Below, in pieces: positions 28,796 through 39,558 of a stretch of DNA of 64,000 bases. Each line of letters opens with the position of its first letter. The first letter of the stretch is position 1. The stretch is taken from assembly GCA_945862465.1 (NCBI GenBank), contig CAMAYO010000001.1:37988-101987 (forward strand), given 5' to 3'. The translations under genes were made by a program, and so were the position numbers. Origin of the DNA: Pseudorhodobacter antarcticus. Lineage in GTDB: Bacteria > Pseudomonadota > Alphaproteobacteria > Rhodobacterales > Rhodobacteraceae. The notes under the pieces are model-generated. The model made no database searches. It worked only from the letters and a program-made list of their open reading frames with translations, and was not told where the DNA came from.

Positions 28796-30213
28796 ACCCG
28801 CCGGATCAGGCCAAATGCCGATACCGCCGCTGCGGCCAAGGCCAGCACCGCACAGGTGGCCGCAATATGGGCAAAGGCCAGACTGCTGGCTGCATCATGG
28901 GACGCAGACGCTTGGGCCAGCCCAAAGCCCGGCATATCGGCGCTGACAGGCCCATAAGACCAAAGCGCAATACGCCCCATCAGCGCCACGGCGATCAACC
29001 CCGCCGCCCGCGCTGTGGCATTGTTGATGCCAGAGGCCGCCCCTTGGTCACTCTCTGGGGCTGCGGCCATCACGCAAGCGGTCAGCGGCCCCACCACCAA
29101 AGCCAGTCCAAGACCCGTCAGCAGGCAAAACGGCGCTGTCAGATGCCAGAAATCTTGGGCAGGGGCAAAGTGGGCGATCAGCCCATAGGCCAAGGCCACC
29201 ATTAGGCTACCAAGCGTCAAGGGCCAGCCAAAGCCAATCCTTTCGGCCAAGCGCCCCGCGCGGCCTGAGAGAAGGGCAATGCAGATTGAAATTGGCAAGA
29301 ACGCCGCCGTCACCCCCAAGGGCGTGATGTGCCAAACGGAAATCGCGGTCATTGGCAGATAGAAACTCACCCCGTTCAGCCCGATATAGAGCAGCAGCGT
29401 TGCCAAGTTGACGGCGCTGAATTGGCGGTTGGCAAACAGGTCTAGCCTGATCATTGGGGCTTTCAGACGGGATTCGACCCACAGAAAGGCCACTGCGGCA
29501 GCTATCGCCAGCAGTCCTGCGGGCAAGGCCAAAGCCTCGCCCTCGGTCAAGGCGACGGCCATGGCGCCCAAACACAGGGTTGCCAGCACTGCGCCCCAGA
29601 TATCCACCTTTGTGCCCGGTCGGCCCTGATCGGGAATGGCATGGCGCGCCAAAAGCCACAGTGCGCCTGCGCCAAGGGGCAGGTTCATGGCAAAGATCAC
29701 CCGCCACACGCCCTCTCCGCCCAAGGTCAGCACCAAGCCGCCCAAGATCGGCCCCGCTGCCGTGGTGGCGGTAGAGGCCGCAGCCCAAAGCCCCAGCGCG
29801 CGGCCCCGATCAGCGCGGTCATAAGCACGCGAGACAAGGGTCATCGACCCCGGCACCATAAAGGCCGCTCCCACCCCTTGCAGCACCCGTGCGGCAATCA
29901 TTAATGGCATCGAGGGCGCTATGGCACACAGCAGTGACGCCGCCATAAAGGCCACGATCCCGCCTTGAAACACCCTAACCACGCCAAAGCGGTCAGACAT
30001 GGCCCCGCCCACCAGCACCAACGCTGTGACTGCCAGCAAATACCCCGCCTGCACCCATTGCGCCGTGGCAAGCGTGCCGCCCAGACTGGCGCGGATGGCG
30101 GGCAAGGCTATGGCCGTCACAGACGAATCAATAAACCCCATGGCCGAAGCCATGACAGCGGCCGCCAACAAATAGACGGGTTTGCCACGCAAAAGAGAAG
30201 GGGGGGATGTCAT
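28792..30213 (-). CDS. MFS transporter, DHA2-like drug exporter
   Basis: Inner-membrane protein of 473 residues with 14 predicted hydrophobic helices, the layout of DHA2/EmrB-type proton-driven exporters. Family motifs are the GGAMSDRFG loop between helices 2 and 3 and the RVLQGVGAAFMVPGSMTLV segment containing motif C-like glycine/proline residues. Substrates are probably lipophilic drugs or metabolites. The start is uncertain: ATG at 30213 is chosen, with a GTG at 30234 also open, and neither has a clear ribosome-binding site. It is 3' convergent with prfB. Confidence 0.87.
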   Translation of the reverse strand: MTSPPSLLRGKPVYLLAAAVMASAMGFIDSSVTAIALPAIRASLGGTLATAQWVQAGYLLAVTALVLVGGAMSDRFGVVRVFQGGIVAFMAASLLCAIAPSMPLMIAARVLQGVGAAFMVPGSMTLVSRAYDRADRGRALGLWAAASTATTAAGPILGGLVLTLGGEGVWRVIFAMNLPLGAGALWLLARHAIPDQGRPGTKVDIWGAVLATLCLGAMAVALTEGEALALPAGLLAIAAAVAFLWVESRLKAPMIRLDLFANRQFSAVNLATLLLYIGLNGVSFYLPMTAISVWHITPLGVTAAFLPISICIALLSGRAGRLAERIGFGWPLTLGSLMVALAYGLIAHFAPAQDFWHLTAPFCLLTGLGLALVVGPLTACVMAAAPESDQGAASGINNATARAAGLIAVALMGRIALWSYGPVSADMPGFGLAQASASHDAASSLAFAHIAATCAVLALAAAAVSAFGLIRRV

Positions 30214-30324
30214 AAAGCCAAGGTGGCCCGTCACAGGCCAAGCGTCTAGACGTTTCGCGACCTTGCCGTGGCGACTTTTGCTGCGGTGGGCACCGGTTTT
30301 CCGATGCCCAGCCCAGACCTATCT

Positions 30325-30825
30325 TTAGGCGATTTCGCCGTCTGCATCCGCACCCGGTGCGGGCAGGGCCGTACGGCCTGCCGACAGCGGGTCATCCTGC
30401 CGCTGCACCGAGCCTTCAAAATGCGCGCCGGCTTCGATGGCGATGGTTTTGTGGATGATATCCCCTTCGACCCGCGCGGTCGAGGTGAGGCGCACTTTCA
30501 ATCCACGCACCCGCCCAATGACACGGCCATTGACGACAATGTCATCGGCCACAATCTCGCCCCGAATGGTGGCGGTTTCCCCCACAATCAGCATATGGGC
30601 GCGGATATCGCCTTCCACCGTGCCTTCGACCTGAATGTCGCCGGCGGTTTTCAGGTTGCCCACAACCGTCAGATCAGACGACAGGATGGACGTGCCCGCT
30701 TTGCCCTTGGGGGCCAAAGGCGTGTAGTCCATCAAAGGTTTGATCAGCGGCGTTTCCGGCGCTTTGGTTTTTTCGGTATCACCCGGCTTGGAGCCGGTTT
30801 CGTTGATGCGGCTTTTAGAAAACAT
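30325..30825 (-). CDS. Bactofilin family protein
   Basis: Polymer-forming cytoskeletal protein of 166 residues. A charged, proline-containing N-terminal tail (1-45) is followed by a right-handed beta-helix of short repeats (about 48-140), seen as alternating hydrophobic and glycine residues such as VVGNLKTAGDIQVEGTVEGDI, and a short C-terminal tail. Bactofilins scaffold cell-wall enzymes. The start overlaps the 3' end of the M23 peptidase gene by 11 bp, so the two are coupled, a linkage known for bactofilins and M23 endopeptidases. Confidence 0.93.
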   Translation of the reverse strand: MFSKSRINETGSKPGDTEKTKAPETPLIKPLMDYTPLAPKGKAGTSILSSDLTVVGNLKTAGDIQVEGTVEGDIRAHMLIVGETATIRGEIVADDIVVNGRVIGRVRGLKVRLTSTARVEGDIIHKTIAIEAGAHFEGSVQRQDDPLSAGRTALPAPGADADGEIA

Positions 30826-32155
30826 CTCTCGCTGCCTTTATAAAGGTCATCGGGTTCACCGGCTTTCCGCTTAAGCGAACCTCGTAGTGAAGGTGTGTGC
30901 CAGTAGATCGGCCTGAATTGCCCATATCACCGATTTTTTCGCCACGCGATATCTTTTGACCAACCTTGACGTCAATCTGCGATAAGTGGCCGTAGCGGGT
31001 TTCGATGCCAAAGATATGGCGGATCTTAATCAGGCGGCCATAGCCCCCTTCCCAACCGGCATAGATCACCGTGCCGTCGGCTGTTGCAAAAATCGATGTG
31101 CCGTAATCGCCCGCCAAATCTTGCCCCTCGTGCATGCGGGCCGATCCGTTGATTGGGTCGTTGCGCCCGCCAAACCCTGAGGTCAGGCGAAAACGCGATT
31201 GCAAGGGCATGCCCAAGGGCACCTTAAAGGCCGCGATACGGTACAGGTTCAGCGTGTCTAGGTCTTGCAAGATGGCGTTGATGCGCGGCTCATCAGGGCT
31301 GTTGGGCAGGCCCATGGACGAAAACGAAATGGGCGCAAGCGGCCCCCCTTGGCCCGAATAGCCTGATCTGACTGCAGCAATCAGATCATCTGGGTTTAGG
31401 CCTACCGAGGTGAACATTTTGTTCAAAGGCTCGACCGAGATGGTCAGCGCGTCTTCCAGCTTGCCAAAGATGATGGCGTTGCGCGATTCCAGCTGTTGCT
31501 TTTGCAGAGCAACGGCGGCGGTTTTGGCCTCTTCGGCCGTCACACGGGCGGCTTCGGCGTCGCGGTCTTTGGCGGTTTCGGTTAGGGCATTGGCCATCAG
31601 GGCCAAGGTCGTCGCAACATCCTGCGCCCTTTCCGCTTCGGTCGGGGCGGCGCCTGCCTGCTCTGTGCGCGCGGCCTTGGCCTCGGCGATCATGGCGCGG
31701 GCTTCATCGCGCTCATGGATGGTGCGGCGCAGGGTGGATTGGATCACGTCAATTCCCGTCTCCAGCTCGCGCAGGCGGGTTTCAGAGGCCAAAAGCCGCT
31801 CTTGCATCGCCGAAACTTGCTTGAGCGCCAGATTGAACCGCTCTTGCGCGCCAGCCGCCTCGGCCACGCGAAGGTCGCGGTCGGTCGACAGATCGTTGAG
31901 GCGTTGTTCAAACAGGCCGGTTTGGCGCTGGATCTGGTCGCGCGATGAACCGGCATTGATGAAATCCATCAGCAAGATGGCCGAAGCCAGCAAGAACCAT
32001 CCCACCGCCAGTCCGCCCACGGCTAGGCTGATGGCTTGGGTCAGCGGGCGCAGGCGCACAAAGCGGGTGGTGGCATCTGATTTCAGGAACAGGCGTTGTT
32101 CGGGCAGCCACGGCTCTAAAGCGGTTTCGATCCGGTGGGACAACCTAAGAAGCAT
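30815..32155 (-). CDS. M23 metallopeptidase, membrane-anchored
   Basis: Peptidoglycan endopeptidase of 446 residues. A cytoplasmic N-terminal stretch precedes one transmembrane helix (about 43-65). A long coiled coil follows (about 70-200, Glu/Arg/Ala-rich), then a linker, and the LytM domain at the C-terminus. Zinc ligands and catalytic residues are present: His342-x3-Asp346 (HEGQD), His390 (YGHLS), and His421-x-His423 (HLHYEV), so it should be active, unlike the degenerate EnvC-type regulators. The ATG at 32155 is preferred; an upstream in-frame start has no support. It is cotranscribed with the bactofilin gene. Confidence 0.93.
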   Translation of the reverse strand: MLLRLSHRIETALEPWLPEQRLFLKSDATTRFVRLRPLTQAISLAVGGLAVGWFLLASAILLMDFINAGSSRDQIQRQTGLFEQRLNDLSTDRDLRVAEAAGAQERFNLALKQVSAMQERLLASETRLRELETGIDVIQSTLRRTIHERDEARAMIAEAKAARTEQAGAAPTEAERAQDVATTLALMANALTETAKDRDAEAARVTAEEAKTAAVALQKQQLESRNAIIFGKLEDALTISVEPLNKMFTSVGLNPDDLIAAVRSGYSGQGGPLAPISFSSMGLPNSPDEPRINAILQDLDTLNLYRIAAFKVPLGMPLQSRFRLTSGFGGRNDPINGSARMHEGQDLAGDYGTSIFATADGTVIYAGWEGGYGRLIKIRHIFGIETRYGHLSQIDVKVGQKISRGEKIGDMGNSGRSTGTHLHYEVRLSGKPVNPMTFIKAARDVF

Positions 32156-32284
32156 GGCATGGCTCCGTTCTGGAACAGGGGCGAAAGCGCAGCCCAGAAC
32201 GGGCATCTGTCTTGAGTAGACAGCGCGCCCCAGTCCTTCAACCGCTTTGACGCCACGGCCCCCAGCCCTTGCGGGAATCCGCCG

Positions 32285-33127
32285 TCAAGCGGCAAATGGG
32301 TTGTCAGCGGCGGCGTCCACATCTTGGGTCAGGGGCCAATAAAAATCGGGGGGCAATCCCGCTTCGGCGCGTTTTTCTTCGTTGAAGGGCGGCTTCAACA
32401 CCCCGTGGAAATAGCGCCGGACAAGGGCGTGAAAGGCCTCTTTGGGGTCAAGCCCATCGCGCCCACAAAGCCAGTTGAACCATTTCGATCCATAGGCCAC
32501 ATGGGCCACTTCTTCGGCGTAAATCACCTGCAAGGCTGCAAGGGCCTGCGCATTGCCAGCCTTTTCAAACAGCGCGATCATCCCGGGCGTCACATCCAAG
32601 CCGCGCGCTTCCAGCACCATGGGCACCACGGCCAATCGGCCCAAAAAATCCTCAGCCGTATCCTCGGCGGCGCGCCACATTCCGGCATGGGCGGGCATGG
32701 CGCCATAAAAAGAGTCCATGCTTTCAAGGCAGTCGCAGAGCAAGTTAAAGTGCTTGGCTTCGTCGTCAGCGGCTTTGACCCAGTCGTCGAAATAGCCAAG
32801 CGGCACGGGCACATGGGCAAAGCGGGCGATGATATCCCAATGCAGATCGACAGCATTCAGTTCGATATGCGCAATGGCATGCAGCATGGCGATGCGGCCC
32901 AAGGCGCTGGTGGGCCTGCGGCGCGGCACATCGCGGGGCGAGAGCAGGTCAGGCTTTTCGGGCCGTGCGGGTTGCAGGGGCGGTTGGGCGTGGCCGATCG
33001 CCAAGGGTTGGCCTGCCGCGCGGGCCGCAAACCATGTGGCTGCGTGTTTGCGCCCAAGGGCGGTCTTGGCGCGGCCATCGGCGGTGGTCAGCACCTCGAC
33101 GGCCATTTGCGACAGCGTTTGGGACAT
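32285..33127 (-). CDS. DUF455 family ferritin-like protein
   Basis: A 280-residue protein of the DUF455 family. A helical core carries ferritin-like metal-binding residues: HAIAHIELNAVDLHWD near 84-99, DDEAKHFNLL near 120-129 and YAEEVAHVAYG near 198-208. This gives several Glu/His pairs suited to a di-iron site. Biochemical function is not established for the family. It lies 21 bp downstream of the peroxiredoxin gene in the same orientation, so an oxidative-stress or metal-linked role is plausible by context only. Confidence 0.88.
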   Translation of the reverse strand: MSQTLSQMAVEVLTTADGRAKTALGRKHAATWFAARAAGQPLAIGHAQPPLQPARPEKPDLLSPRDVPRRRPTSALGRIAMLHAIAHIELNAVDLHWDIIARFAHVPVPLGYFDDWVKAADDEAKHFNLLCDCLESMDSFYGAMPAHAGMWRAAEDTAEDFLGRLAVVPMVLEARGLDVTPGMIALFEKAGNAQALAALQVIYAEEVAHVAYGSKWFNWLCGRDGLDPKEAFHALVRRYFHGVLKPPFNEEKRAEAGLPPDFYWPLTQDVDAAADNPFAA

Positions 33128-33148
33128 CGGTTCTCTTTCTGGGCACCC

Positions 33149-33616
33149 TTAGCCCTTCAGGTGGGCCAAAACCTCGGCCGCATGGCCTTTGACCTTATCG
33201 ACCTTCCAGATATGCGCGATTTTGCCCGCGCCGTCGATCAAGAAGGTTGATCGCAGCACCCCCTGCACCAGTTTGCCAAAGAACAGCTTTTCGCCAAAAG
33301 CCCCCCAGCTTTCCATCATCTGGGTGTCTTTGGCCGACAGCAGCGGCATGTTGATGCCCATTTTGGCGATAAACTTATCATGCTTGGCCACGCTGTCTTT
33401 CGACAGGCCCAAAACCACAACCCCCAAGGCTGCAAATTCGGGCAGAAGGGCGTTGAAATCCATCACCTGATTGGTGCAAGAGGGCGTGCCATCGGCGCCA
33501 TAAGCGAACAGCACCACAGGCTTAGGGCGCAGGGTAGACAGGGTCACAAGCGCGCCACCGTCACGGGGCAGGGTGAAATCTGGGGCCATTTGGCCGAGGG
33601 CGATGTCAGACGTCAT
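33149..33616 (-). CDS. Peroxiredoxin (BCP/AhpC-TSA type)
   Basis: Thiol peroxidase of 155 residues. The peroxidatic cysteine lies in GTPSCTNQVMDF near residue 47, where most BCP-type proteins have TPGCT; Ser replaces the Gly. There is no second cysteine at the usual BCP resolving position five residues later, so this resembles a 1-Cys form. The thioredoxin fold is recognisable from QMAPDFTLPRDGG to STFLIDGAGKI. The start at 33616 has AAGGAG upstream. It is first in an operon with the DUF455 gene and divergent from the large AsmA-like gene. Confidence 0.9.
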   Translation of the reverse strand: MTSDIALGQMAPDFTLPRDGGALVTLSTLRPKPVVLFAYGADGTPSCTNQVMDFNALLPEFAALGVVVLGLSKDSVAKHDKFIAKMGINMPLLSAKDTQMMESWGAFGEKLFFGKLVQGVLRSTFLIDGAGKIAHIWKVDKVKGHAAEVLAHLKG

Positions 33617-33715
33617 GGGCGGCTCCTTGCCTTTTGGGGTATTATCTCTTGGGCATCTAGTTGCCTTTCGGCAAAGATAAAGGCAACGGCTGTGCAAGGG
33701 TTAGATGAGGCAGGC

Positions 33716-36700
33716 ATGACAAGCGCAGGGCAGGGCGATGGGGCGGGGCAAGAACCCCTAGCCCCCGTGACAGACCCGGCGCAGGCCGTGCCTGCGCCCC
33801 GCAAACGCTTTGCCCTGCGCAAGCGCCCCAATCCCCCGCGCCGTCATGGCAGCGGGCTTTGGGGGCGGTTGATTTTTCTGGCCGTTGTCTTTGGCCTTAC
33901 CGCGCTGACCTTGCAGCTTTTGGGCCGCACCTTGCCCATGCCCGTCTGGGTCGTGGCCGAGGTCGAGGCGCGGCTGAACCGCAGTTTGGCCGATGGGTTG
34001 CCCGGCAGCGCCCTGTCTTTGGGCGGGATTGAGCTGACAGTGGGCGAGGATTGGGTGCCCCATATAGTGCTGGACGATCTGCGCTTGTTGCAAGCGGGGG
34101 GCCAAACACTTTTGGCCTTGCCCGAAACCTTTTTGAACCTTGATCCTTCTGGCCTTCCCCAAGGCCAGTTGCGTGCCAAAAGCCTGCGGATCGTGGGGGC
34201 GCATATTGACCTGCGCCGCGATGGCCAAGGCAATCTTCTTATGGCCTTGGGCAGCGGTGCGGGGCCACAGATTGACAACCTCGCCACGGTCTTTGCCAGC
34301 CTTGACCGCGCCTTTGCGCTGCCCGCTTTGGCGCACCTGACCCAAGTGCAGATCGAAGGCTTAAGCCTGACCCTGACCGACCAACGCACAGGCCGCATTT
34401 GGCAAGTGGGCGACGGGCTTGTGACGCTTGACAACCGCGAGGCCGAGATTGCCGCGCAAATGAGCCTCTCTTTGGTCGCAGGCGGCACGGCCACCACCCG
34501 CGCTTTGCTTACCGCGGTGGCCGCCAAAGGGGCGGGATCGGCCCGTGTGTCGGTGCAGGTCGAAAATGTTGCGGCCAAGGATTTGGCGGCGCAAACGCCC
34601 GTTCTTGGATGGCTTGGCGTGCTGGATGCCCCGATTTCGGGGCGGCTTGCGGCAACGCTGGATCGTCAAGGCGTCTCGGCGGTTGAGGGGCGGTTGGATA
34701 TTGGTGCAGGCGCCTTGCAGCCCGCCCCCAACGCCACACCGATAGCCTTTGATCGCGCCAGTCTTGGGTTGGGCTATGACCCATCGGCGGGTCGCATTGT
34801 GCTAAGCGATCTGTCGGTGCAAAGCCGCACCCTGCGGGTCGCGACCAAGGGCCAAGTTTATTTGGTGGATGCGGCGGGCCAAAAGATCACTGGCGCGCTG
34901 TCGGGTCGCATTCCTGCGGCTTTCTTGGGCCAAATTCAGATTTCCGACCTGTCGGTTGACCCTGCGGGATTGTTTTCAGCCCCTGTCACCTTTCACCAAG
35001 GGGCGGTTGATGTGCGGCTGAAGCTGGACCCTTTCACGCTGGACATCGGGCAACTGTCCTTATCCGAAGGGGGCGAGCATCTGGGCCTGTCGGGGCAGAT
35101 CAGCGCCGATCCTACCGGATGGCGCGTGGCTTTGGACCTGACGCTGAACCAAATCTCGCGCGACAGGCTTTTGGCGCTGTGGCCGTTGCGTTTGGTGACG
35201 GGCACACGCAACTGGGTGGAAAGCAACATCCGCAATGCCGACTTGTCAGGCCTGCGCGCCAGCGTGCGCTTGGCCCCGGGGGCGGAAACCAAGACCGAAC
35301 TGTCCTATGGCTTCTCGCAGGCCGAATTGCGCATCATGCCCAAAATGCCGCCTGTGACAGGGGCCGATGGCTATGCCACCATTCAGGGCAAGACCTATAC
35401 GCTTGTCATGTCAAAGGGCAGCGTCACCCCACCCGAGGGGGGGGTGTTGGATGTGGCGGGCACGGTCTTTGCCGTGCCGGACATCACGCTGAAACCTGCG
35501 GTCGCCGATATTGACCTCCATATGGCGGGGGCGCTGACCGCTGTTTTGTCGCTGATGGATCAACCTCCCTTCAATTATCTGCAAAAGGCAGGACAGCCGG
35601 TGGATTTGGGGCAGGGCCAAGCCAGCCTTTCGGCTCAGATCAGCTTTCCCATGAAGGGGCGGGTTATGCCTTGGGACGTCAGCTTTGAGATTGCAGCCAA
35701 GGTGACAGATTTTGCCTCTGATGTTTTGATCAAGGGGCATCATCTCACCTCTCCGTTGCTGACGGTCGTGGCAACGCCGAAAGGCTTGACCATCTCGGGC
35801 AAGGGGTTGATCGGGCAGGTGCCTTTTGACGGGCGCTTTGTGCAAGATTTGCCCGACAATGGCCCCAACCCGCAAGAACAGGCGCTGCAAGATGGCTTGA
35901 CCGAGGGCATATACATTGCCGTTGCCCCGCGCCCCGTGCCGCCCGCGCAAGTGACGGGCCAAGTGACCCTGTCGCAGGCGGCGGTGGCCGAGTTTGCCCT
36001 GGGCCTGCCCGAACGCATGATATCTGGCGCGGCCCAAGCCGATGTGACGCTGGATTTGCCCAAAGGGGCCGCGCCGCTTTTGGCGCTGCGCTCGGATCTG
36101 GCGGGTATGACTTTGGCACTTCCCGACTTGCGTTGGGTAAAACCTTCAAGCGAATCTGGTAGGTTAGAAGCCGATATTCGACTTGGGGCTGCCCCCGAAG
36201 TGACGCGTTTAAACATTTCCGGCGCGGGGCTGAACGCCAAGGGCAAGGTGTTGCTGCATGCCGATGGCAAGCTGAATGTGGCGCGGTTTGATACGGTGAC
36301 ACTCGCGCCGTGGCTGGAAGGTTCTGCCGAAATCACCGCCCAAGGTGACGGCCAGCCTGTGGCATTGGCCATGACAGCGGGCACAATTGATCTGCAAAAT
36401 TTCCCTCAAACCAGCGCCAGCGTGCCTGACGTTACCACCAACGCAGGCAACCCAATCCGAATCTCGGCCCAGTCGGTCAAGCTGGCCGATAGCCTGCGTA
36501 TCACGGGGTTTGCGGGCAGCTTTTCCACCCAAGGCGGCTTTAACGGTGCCTTCAGCGGTGCCTTGAATGATGCCGCGCCCATCACTGGCATCGCAGTGCC
36601 CAGCCGCAATGGCACAGCGGTGCGGATCAAGTCTGACGATGCGGGCCTTGCGATGAAAGCGGCGGGGGTATTCTCGGCAGCGCAAGGCGGCAGCCTGTCG

Positions 36701-37216
36701 ATGACGCTGATCCCCCGGGCCGAGGCGGGAACCTATGAAGGATCGGCCGCGATCAAAGACATTCGGGTCAACAACGGGTCTGTGATGGTGGATCTGCTTT
36801 CGGCCATTTCGGTGGTGGGGCTGTTGGACCAGTTGCGTGGCGCGGGGATTGTGTTTGACACAACCTATTCGCAATTTGTCATCACCCCCAAAACGATTGA
36901 AGTGCAGCGTGGGTCAGCCATTGGCACCTCGATGGGGGTGTCGTTTGAAGGGCTTTATCATTCGGACACCGACCGCTTGGATATGCGCGGCGTTGTGTCA
37001 CCGATTTATGTGTTGAACGGATTGGGTTCTATCCTGACAAAGCGGGGGGAGGGGTTGTTTGGCTTTGCCTATACGCTGCAAGGCCCTGCCAAGACGGCAG
37101 AGGTGTCTGTCAACCCGCTGTCGATCTTGACCCCCGGCATGGTGCGCGACCTGTTTCGTGCGCCTGCGCCCTCGTTAGATTTACCGGCCAGTCCGGCGCA
37201 AAGTGGGGGCGGCTGA
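33716..37216 (+). CDS. Large AsmA/DUF3971-family envelope protein
   Basis: Protein of 1166 residues. The N-terminal 45 residues are cytoplasmic and basic ([15 protein letters not shown]). One membrane helix (about 48-72) anchors a very long periplasmic region rich in beta structure. The pattern (repeated LSLGG, LRLLQ and [15 protein letters not shown] strands near the N-terminus, DUF3971-like middle, AsmA-like C-terminus) matches YhdP/AsmA-type proteins proposed to carry phospholipids between membranes. The start at 33716 follows GATGAGG; a GTG at 33692 is an alternative. Its stop overlaps the queA start by 1 bp (TGATG), indicating coupling. Confidence 0.9.
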   Translation: MTSAGQGDGAGQEPLAPVTDPAQAVPAPRKRFALRKRPNPPRRHGSGLWGRLIFLAVVFGLTALTLQLLGRTLPMPVWVVAEVEARLNRSLADGLPGSALSLGGIELTVGEDWVPHIVLDDLRLLQAGGQTLLALPETFLNLDPSGLPQGQLRAKSLRIVGAHIDLRRDGQGNLLMALGSGAGPQIDNLATVFASLDRAFALPALAHLTQVQIEGLSLTLTDQRTGRIWQVGDGLVTLDNREAEIAAQMSLSLVAGGTATTRALLTAVAAKGAGSARVSVQVENVAAKDLAAQTPVLGWLGVLDAPISGRLAATLDRQGVSAVEGRLDIGAGALQPAPNATPIAFDRASLGLGYDPSAGRIVLSDLSVQSRTLRVATKGQVYLVDAAGQKITGALSGRIPAAFLGQIQISDLSVDPAGLFSAPVTFHQGAVDVRLKLDPFTLDIGQLSLSEGGEHLGLSGQISADPTGWRVALDLTLNQISRDRLLALWPLRLVTGTRNWVESNIRNADLSGLRASVRLAPGAETKTELSYGFSQAELRIMPKMPPVTGADGYATIQGKTYTLVMSKGSVTPPEGGVLDVAGTVFAVPDITLKPAVADIDLHMAGALTAVLSLMDQPPFNYLQKAGQPVDLGQGQASLSAQISFPMKGRVMPWDVSFEIAAKVTDFASDVLIKGHHLTSPLLTVVATPKGLTISGKGLIGQVPFDGRFVQDLPDNGPNPQEQALQDGLTEGIYIAVAPRPVPPAQVTGQVTLSQAAVAEFALGLPERMISGAAQADVTLDLPKGAAPLLALRSDLAGMTLALPDLRWVKPSSESGRLEADIRLGAAPEVTRLNISGAGLNAKGKVLLHADGKLNVARFDTVTLAPWLEGSAEITAQGDGQPVALAMTAGTIDLQNFPQTSASVPDVTTNAGNPIRISAQSVKLADSLRITGFAGSFSTQGGFNGAFSGALNDAAPITGIAVPSRNGTAVRIKSDDAGLAMKAAGVFSAAQGGSLSMTLIPRAEAGTYEGSAAIKDIRVNNGSVMVDLLSAISVVGLLDQLRGAGIVFDTTYSQFVITPKTIEVQRGSAIGTSMGVSFEGLYHSDTDRLDMRGVVSPIYVLNGLGSILTKRGEGLFGFAYTLQGPAKTAEVSVNPLSILTPGMVRDLFRAPAPSLDLPASPAQSGGG

Positions 37217-38250
37217 TGAACCTGTCGGATTTCGACTTTGACCTGCCCGAGGCTTTGATAGCGACCCGCCCCGCCCGCCCGCGCTCTGCAGCGCGGCTTT
37301 TGGTCGCTGACGGCCATGGGCTGCGCGACCTTTTTGTGCGCGATCTGGTGGATCAGTTTCGCGCGGGCGACAGGCTGATCTTGAACAACACCCGCGTGAT
37401 CCCCGCGCGTCTGTTTGGCACGCGCCAAAGGCTGGACGCTGTGGCCAAGGTAGAGGTGACGCTGCTGGAACCTTTGGCCCAAGGCTGGCGCGCTTTGGCC
37501 AAGCCTTTGCGCAAGGTGCAGGTGGGCGAGGTGATCCGCTTTTCGGATGATCTCTCGGCCACGGTGGCGCAGAAGTCGGAAACCGATCTGACGCTGGCCT
37601 TTAACCTAACCGGCCCTGATTTTGACGCGGCATTGCAGGCGGCAGGTCAAATGCCCTTGCCGCCCTATATCGCGGCCAAGCGCCCCGCCGATGCGCAAGA
37701 TAACGACGATTACCAAACCGTTTTCGCCCGCCATCTTGGGGCTGTGGCAGCGCCCACGGCCAGCTTGCATTTTGAACCGTGGCTGTTGCAAGCCTTGGCC
37801 GACAAGGGCGTGAACTTCACCGAAGTCACCCTGCACGTGGGGGCGGGCACCTTTTTGCCGGTCAAGGTGGACGATGTCACCACCCACAAAATGCACGCCG
37901 AGTGGGGCGAGGTGACGCCAGGGGCTGCGGCAGAGATCACCGCCACCAAGCAGGCGGGGGGGCGGGTTATTCCGGTGGGCACCACGGCATTGCGGCTCAT
38001 CGAAACGGCGGCCCGCACCACGGGCCAAGTGCAGGCATGGTGTGGGCCTACGGATATTTTCATCTATCCCGGCTTTCGCTTTGCCGTCACCGACGCCTTG
38101 ATGACCAACTTTCACCTGCCCAAATCCACCTTGCTGATGCTGGTGTCTGCCCTGATGGGGGTGGAGCGGATGCGCCACGTTTACGCCCATGCCGTTTCCA
38201 ACGGCTATCGTTTCTTTTCCTATGGCGATTCGTCGCTGTTGATCCCCTAA
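37216..38250 (+). CDS. queA: S-adenosylmethionine:tRNA ribosyltransferase-isomerase
   Basis: Transfers and isomerises the ribosyl group of SAM onto preQ1 in tRNA to form epoxyqueuosine; 344 residues, normal length. The N-terminus [20 protein letters not shown], the [13 protein letters not shown] segment, [13 protein letters not shown] and the [18 protein letters not shown]-terminal motif are typical of the family. It acts after Tgt, whose gene is in the same window but 23 kb away. It is coupled to the AsmA-like gene by TGATG and followed after 19 bp by an MFS gene. Confidence 0.97.
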   Translation: MNLSDFDFDLPEALIATRPARPRSAARLLVADGHGLRDLFVRDLVDQFRAGDRLILNNTRVIPARLFGTRQRLDAVAKVEVTLLEPLAQGWRALAKPLRKVQVGEVIRFSDDLSATVAQKSETDLTLAFNLTGPDFDAALQAAGQMPLPPYIAAKRPADAQDNDDYQTVFARHLGAVAAPTASLHFEPWLLQALADKGVNFTEVTLHVGAGTFLPVKVDDVTTHKMHAEWGEVTPGAAAEITATKQAGGRVIPVGTTALRLIETAARTTGQVQAWCGPTDIFIYPGFRFAVTDALMTNFHLPKSTLLMLVSALMGVERMRHVYAHAVSNGYRFFSYGDSSLLIP

Positions 38251-38269
38251 TGCCCTGTCAGGAGCCTAA

Positions 38270-39508
38270 ATGCTGAAAGTTCTTGCCCATTCTTGGCCGC
38301 TCTTGCTGGGCGTTATGCTGCTTATGGTGGGCAACGGGGTGCAGGGCACGCTTTTGGGTGTGCGGGGCGCTTTAGAGCAATTCACAACATTCCAGCTTTC
38401 CATCGTGATGTCAGCCTATTTTCTGGGATTTTTGGGCGGGTCACGCCTTGCGCCGTCGATGATCCGGCGGGTGGGCCATGTGCGGGTGTTCTCGGCCTTG
38501 GGGTCGTTGATCTCGGCTGTGCTGATCTTGTTCCCCTTGGTGCTGGATTGGATGGCGTGGTCGGTTTTGCGGGTGCTGATCGGGTTTTGCTTTTCGGGCA
38601 TCTATGTCACGGCGGAAAGCTGGCTGAACAACACCGCCACGAATGAAACCCGCGGGCAGGCGCTGTCAGCCTATATGATCGTGCAAATGTTAGGCATCAT
38701 CGCCAGTCAAGGGTTGCTGGCCTTGGGCGACCCCGCGGGGTTTGGGCTGTTCATCATCCCCTCGGTTCTGGTTTCGTTGGCGTTTATGCCCATTCTCTTG
38801 GCCGACACCCCCGCGCCGACCTTTGACGACGCCCAGCGCATCAGCTTTGCCAAGCTGTTTGCCACCTCGCCCTTGGGCTGCGTGGGGATGCTGCTGACGG
38901 GGGGGATTTTTGCGGGGATGTTTGGCATGGCCTCGGTTTGGGGGGCGATGCAGGGGTTAAGCTTTGGCCAGATCGCGGCTTTTGGGGGCACGCTGTATCT
39001 GGGCGGGCTGGTGCTGCAATATCCGATCGGCTGGGCCTCTGACAGGATGGACAGGCGCGCCTTAATCATGGGGCTGTCGGCGGTTGGGACTGTGCTAATG
39101 GTCTTGGCGAGCTTTGTGCCCTTGCCGTTCTCGTTGATCTTGGGCGTGGCACTGCTGTTGGGCGGCATCATCAACCCTTTGTATTCGCTGCTGATTGCCC
39201 TCACGAACGACTACCTTAGCAAAGAGGATATGCCCGGCGCTTCGGCGGGATTGATCTTTCTGAACGGGTTTGGCGCGATCTTTGGCCCGCTGGTATCGGG
39301 CTGGTTCATGGCGCAAATCGGGGCGGGGGGGTATTTTCTGTTTCTTGGGCTGCTGTTTGCCGCCCTTGCCGGATACGCCGCATGGCGCATCAGCCGCAGG
39401 TCTGGCCCTGTGGAGCAAGCCAGTTTCACGGGCCTATCCCCCACCGCAAGCTCGCTTGCCGTGGGGGCTGTGATGGAACAAGAACCCCGCACCCGCCGCG
39501 CGGGTTGA
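38270..39508 (+). CDS. MFS transporter, YcaD-like
   Basis: Inner-membrane protein of 412 residues with twelve hydrophobic segments. Features such as MVGNGVQGTLLGVRG, GFLGGSRLAPSMIRRVGHVRVF and the SGIYVTAESWLN segment resemble the YcaD group of the major facilitator superfamily, whose substrates are unknown. CAGGAG precedes the ATG. The gene follows queA in the same orientation with a 19-bp gap and is probably on the same transcript. The C-terminal tail of about 40 residues is hydrophilic. Confidence 0.88.
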   Translation: MLKVLAHSWPLLLGVMLLMVGNGVQGTLLGVRGALEQFTTFQLSIVMSAYFLGFLGGSRLAPSMIRRVGHVRVFSALGSLISAVLILFPLVLDWMAWSVLRVLIGFCFSGIYVTAESWLNNTATNETRGQALSAYMIVQMLGIIASQGLLALGDPAGFGLFIIPSVLVSLAFMPILLADTPAPTFDDAQRISFAKLFATSPLGCVGMLLTGGIFAGMFGMASVWGAMQGLSFGQIAAFGGTLYLGGLVLQYPIGWASDRMDRRALIMGLSAVGTVLMVLASFVPLPFSLILGVALLLGGIINPLYSLLIALTNDYLSKEDMPGASAGLIFLNGFGAIFGPLVSGWFMAQIGAGGYFLFLGLLFAALAGYAAWRISRRSGPVEQASFTGLSPTASSLAVGAVMEQEPRTRRAG

Positions 39509-39558
39509 TTGCGCGGGGGCTTTGAACCTGTCACCCTGCGGCAAAATAGGGGTGCGGC

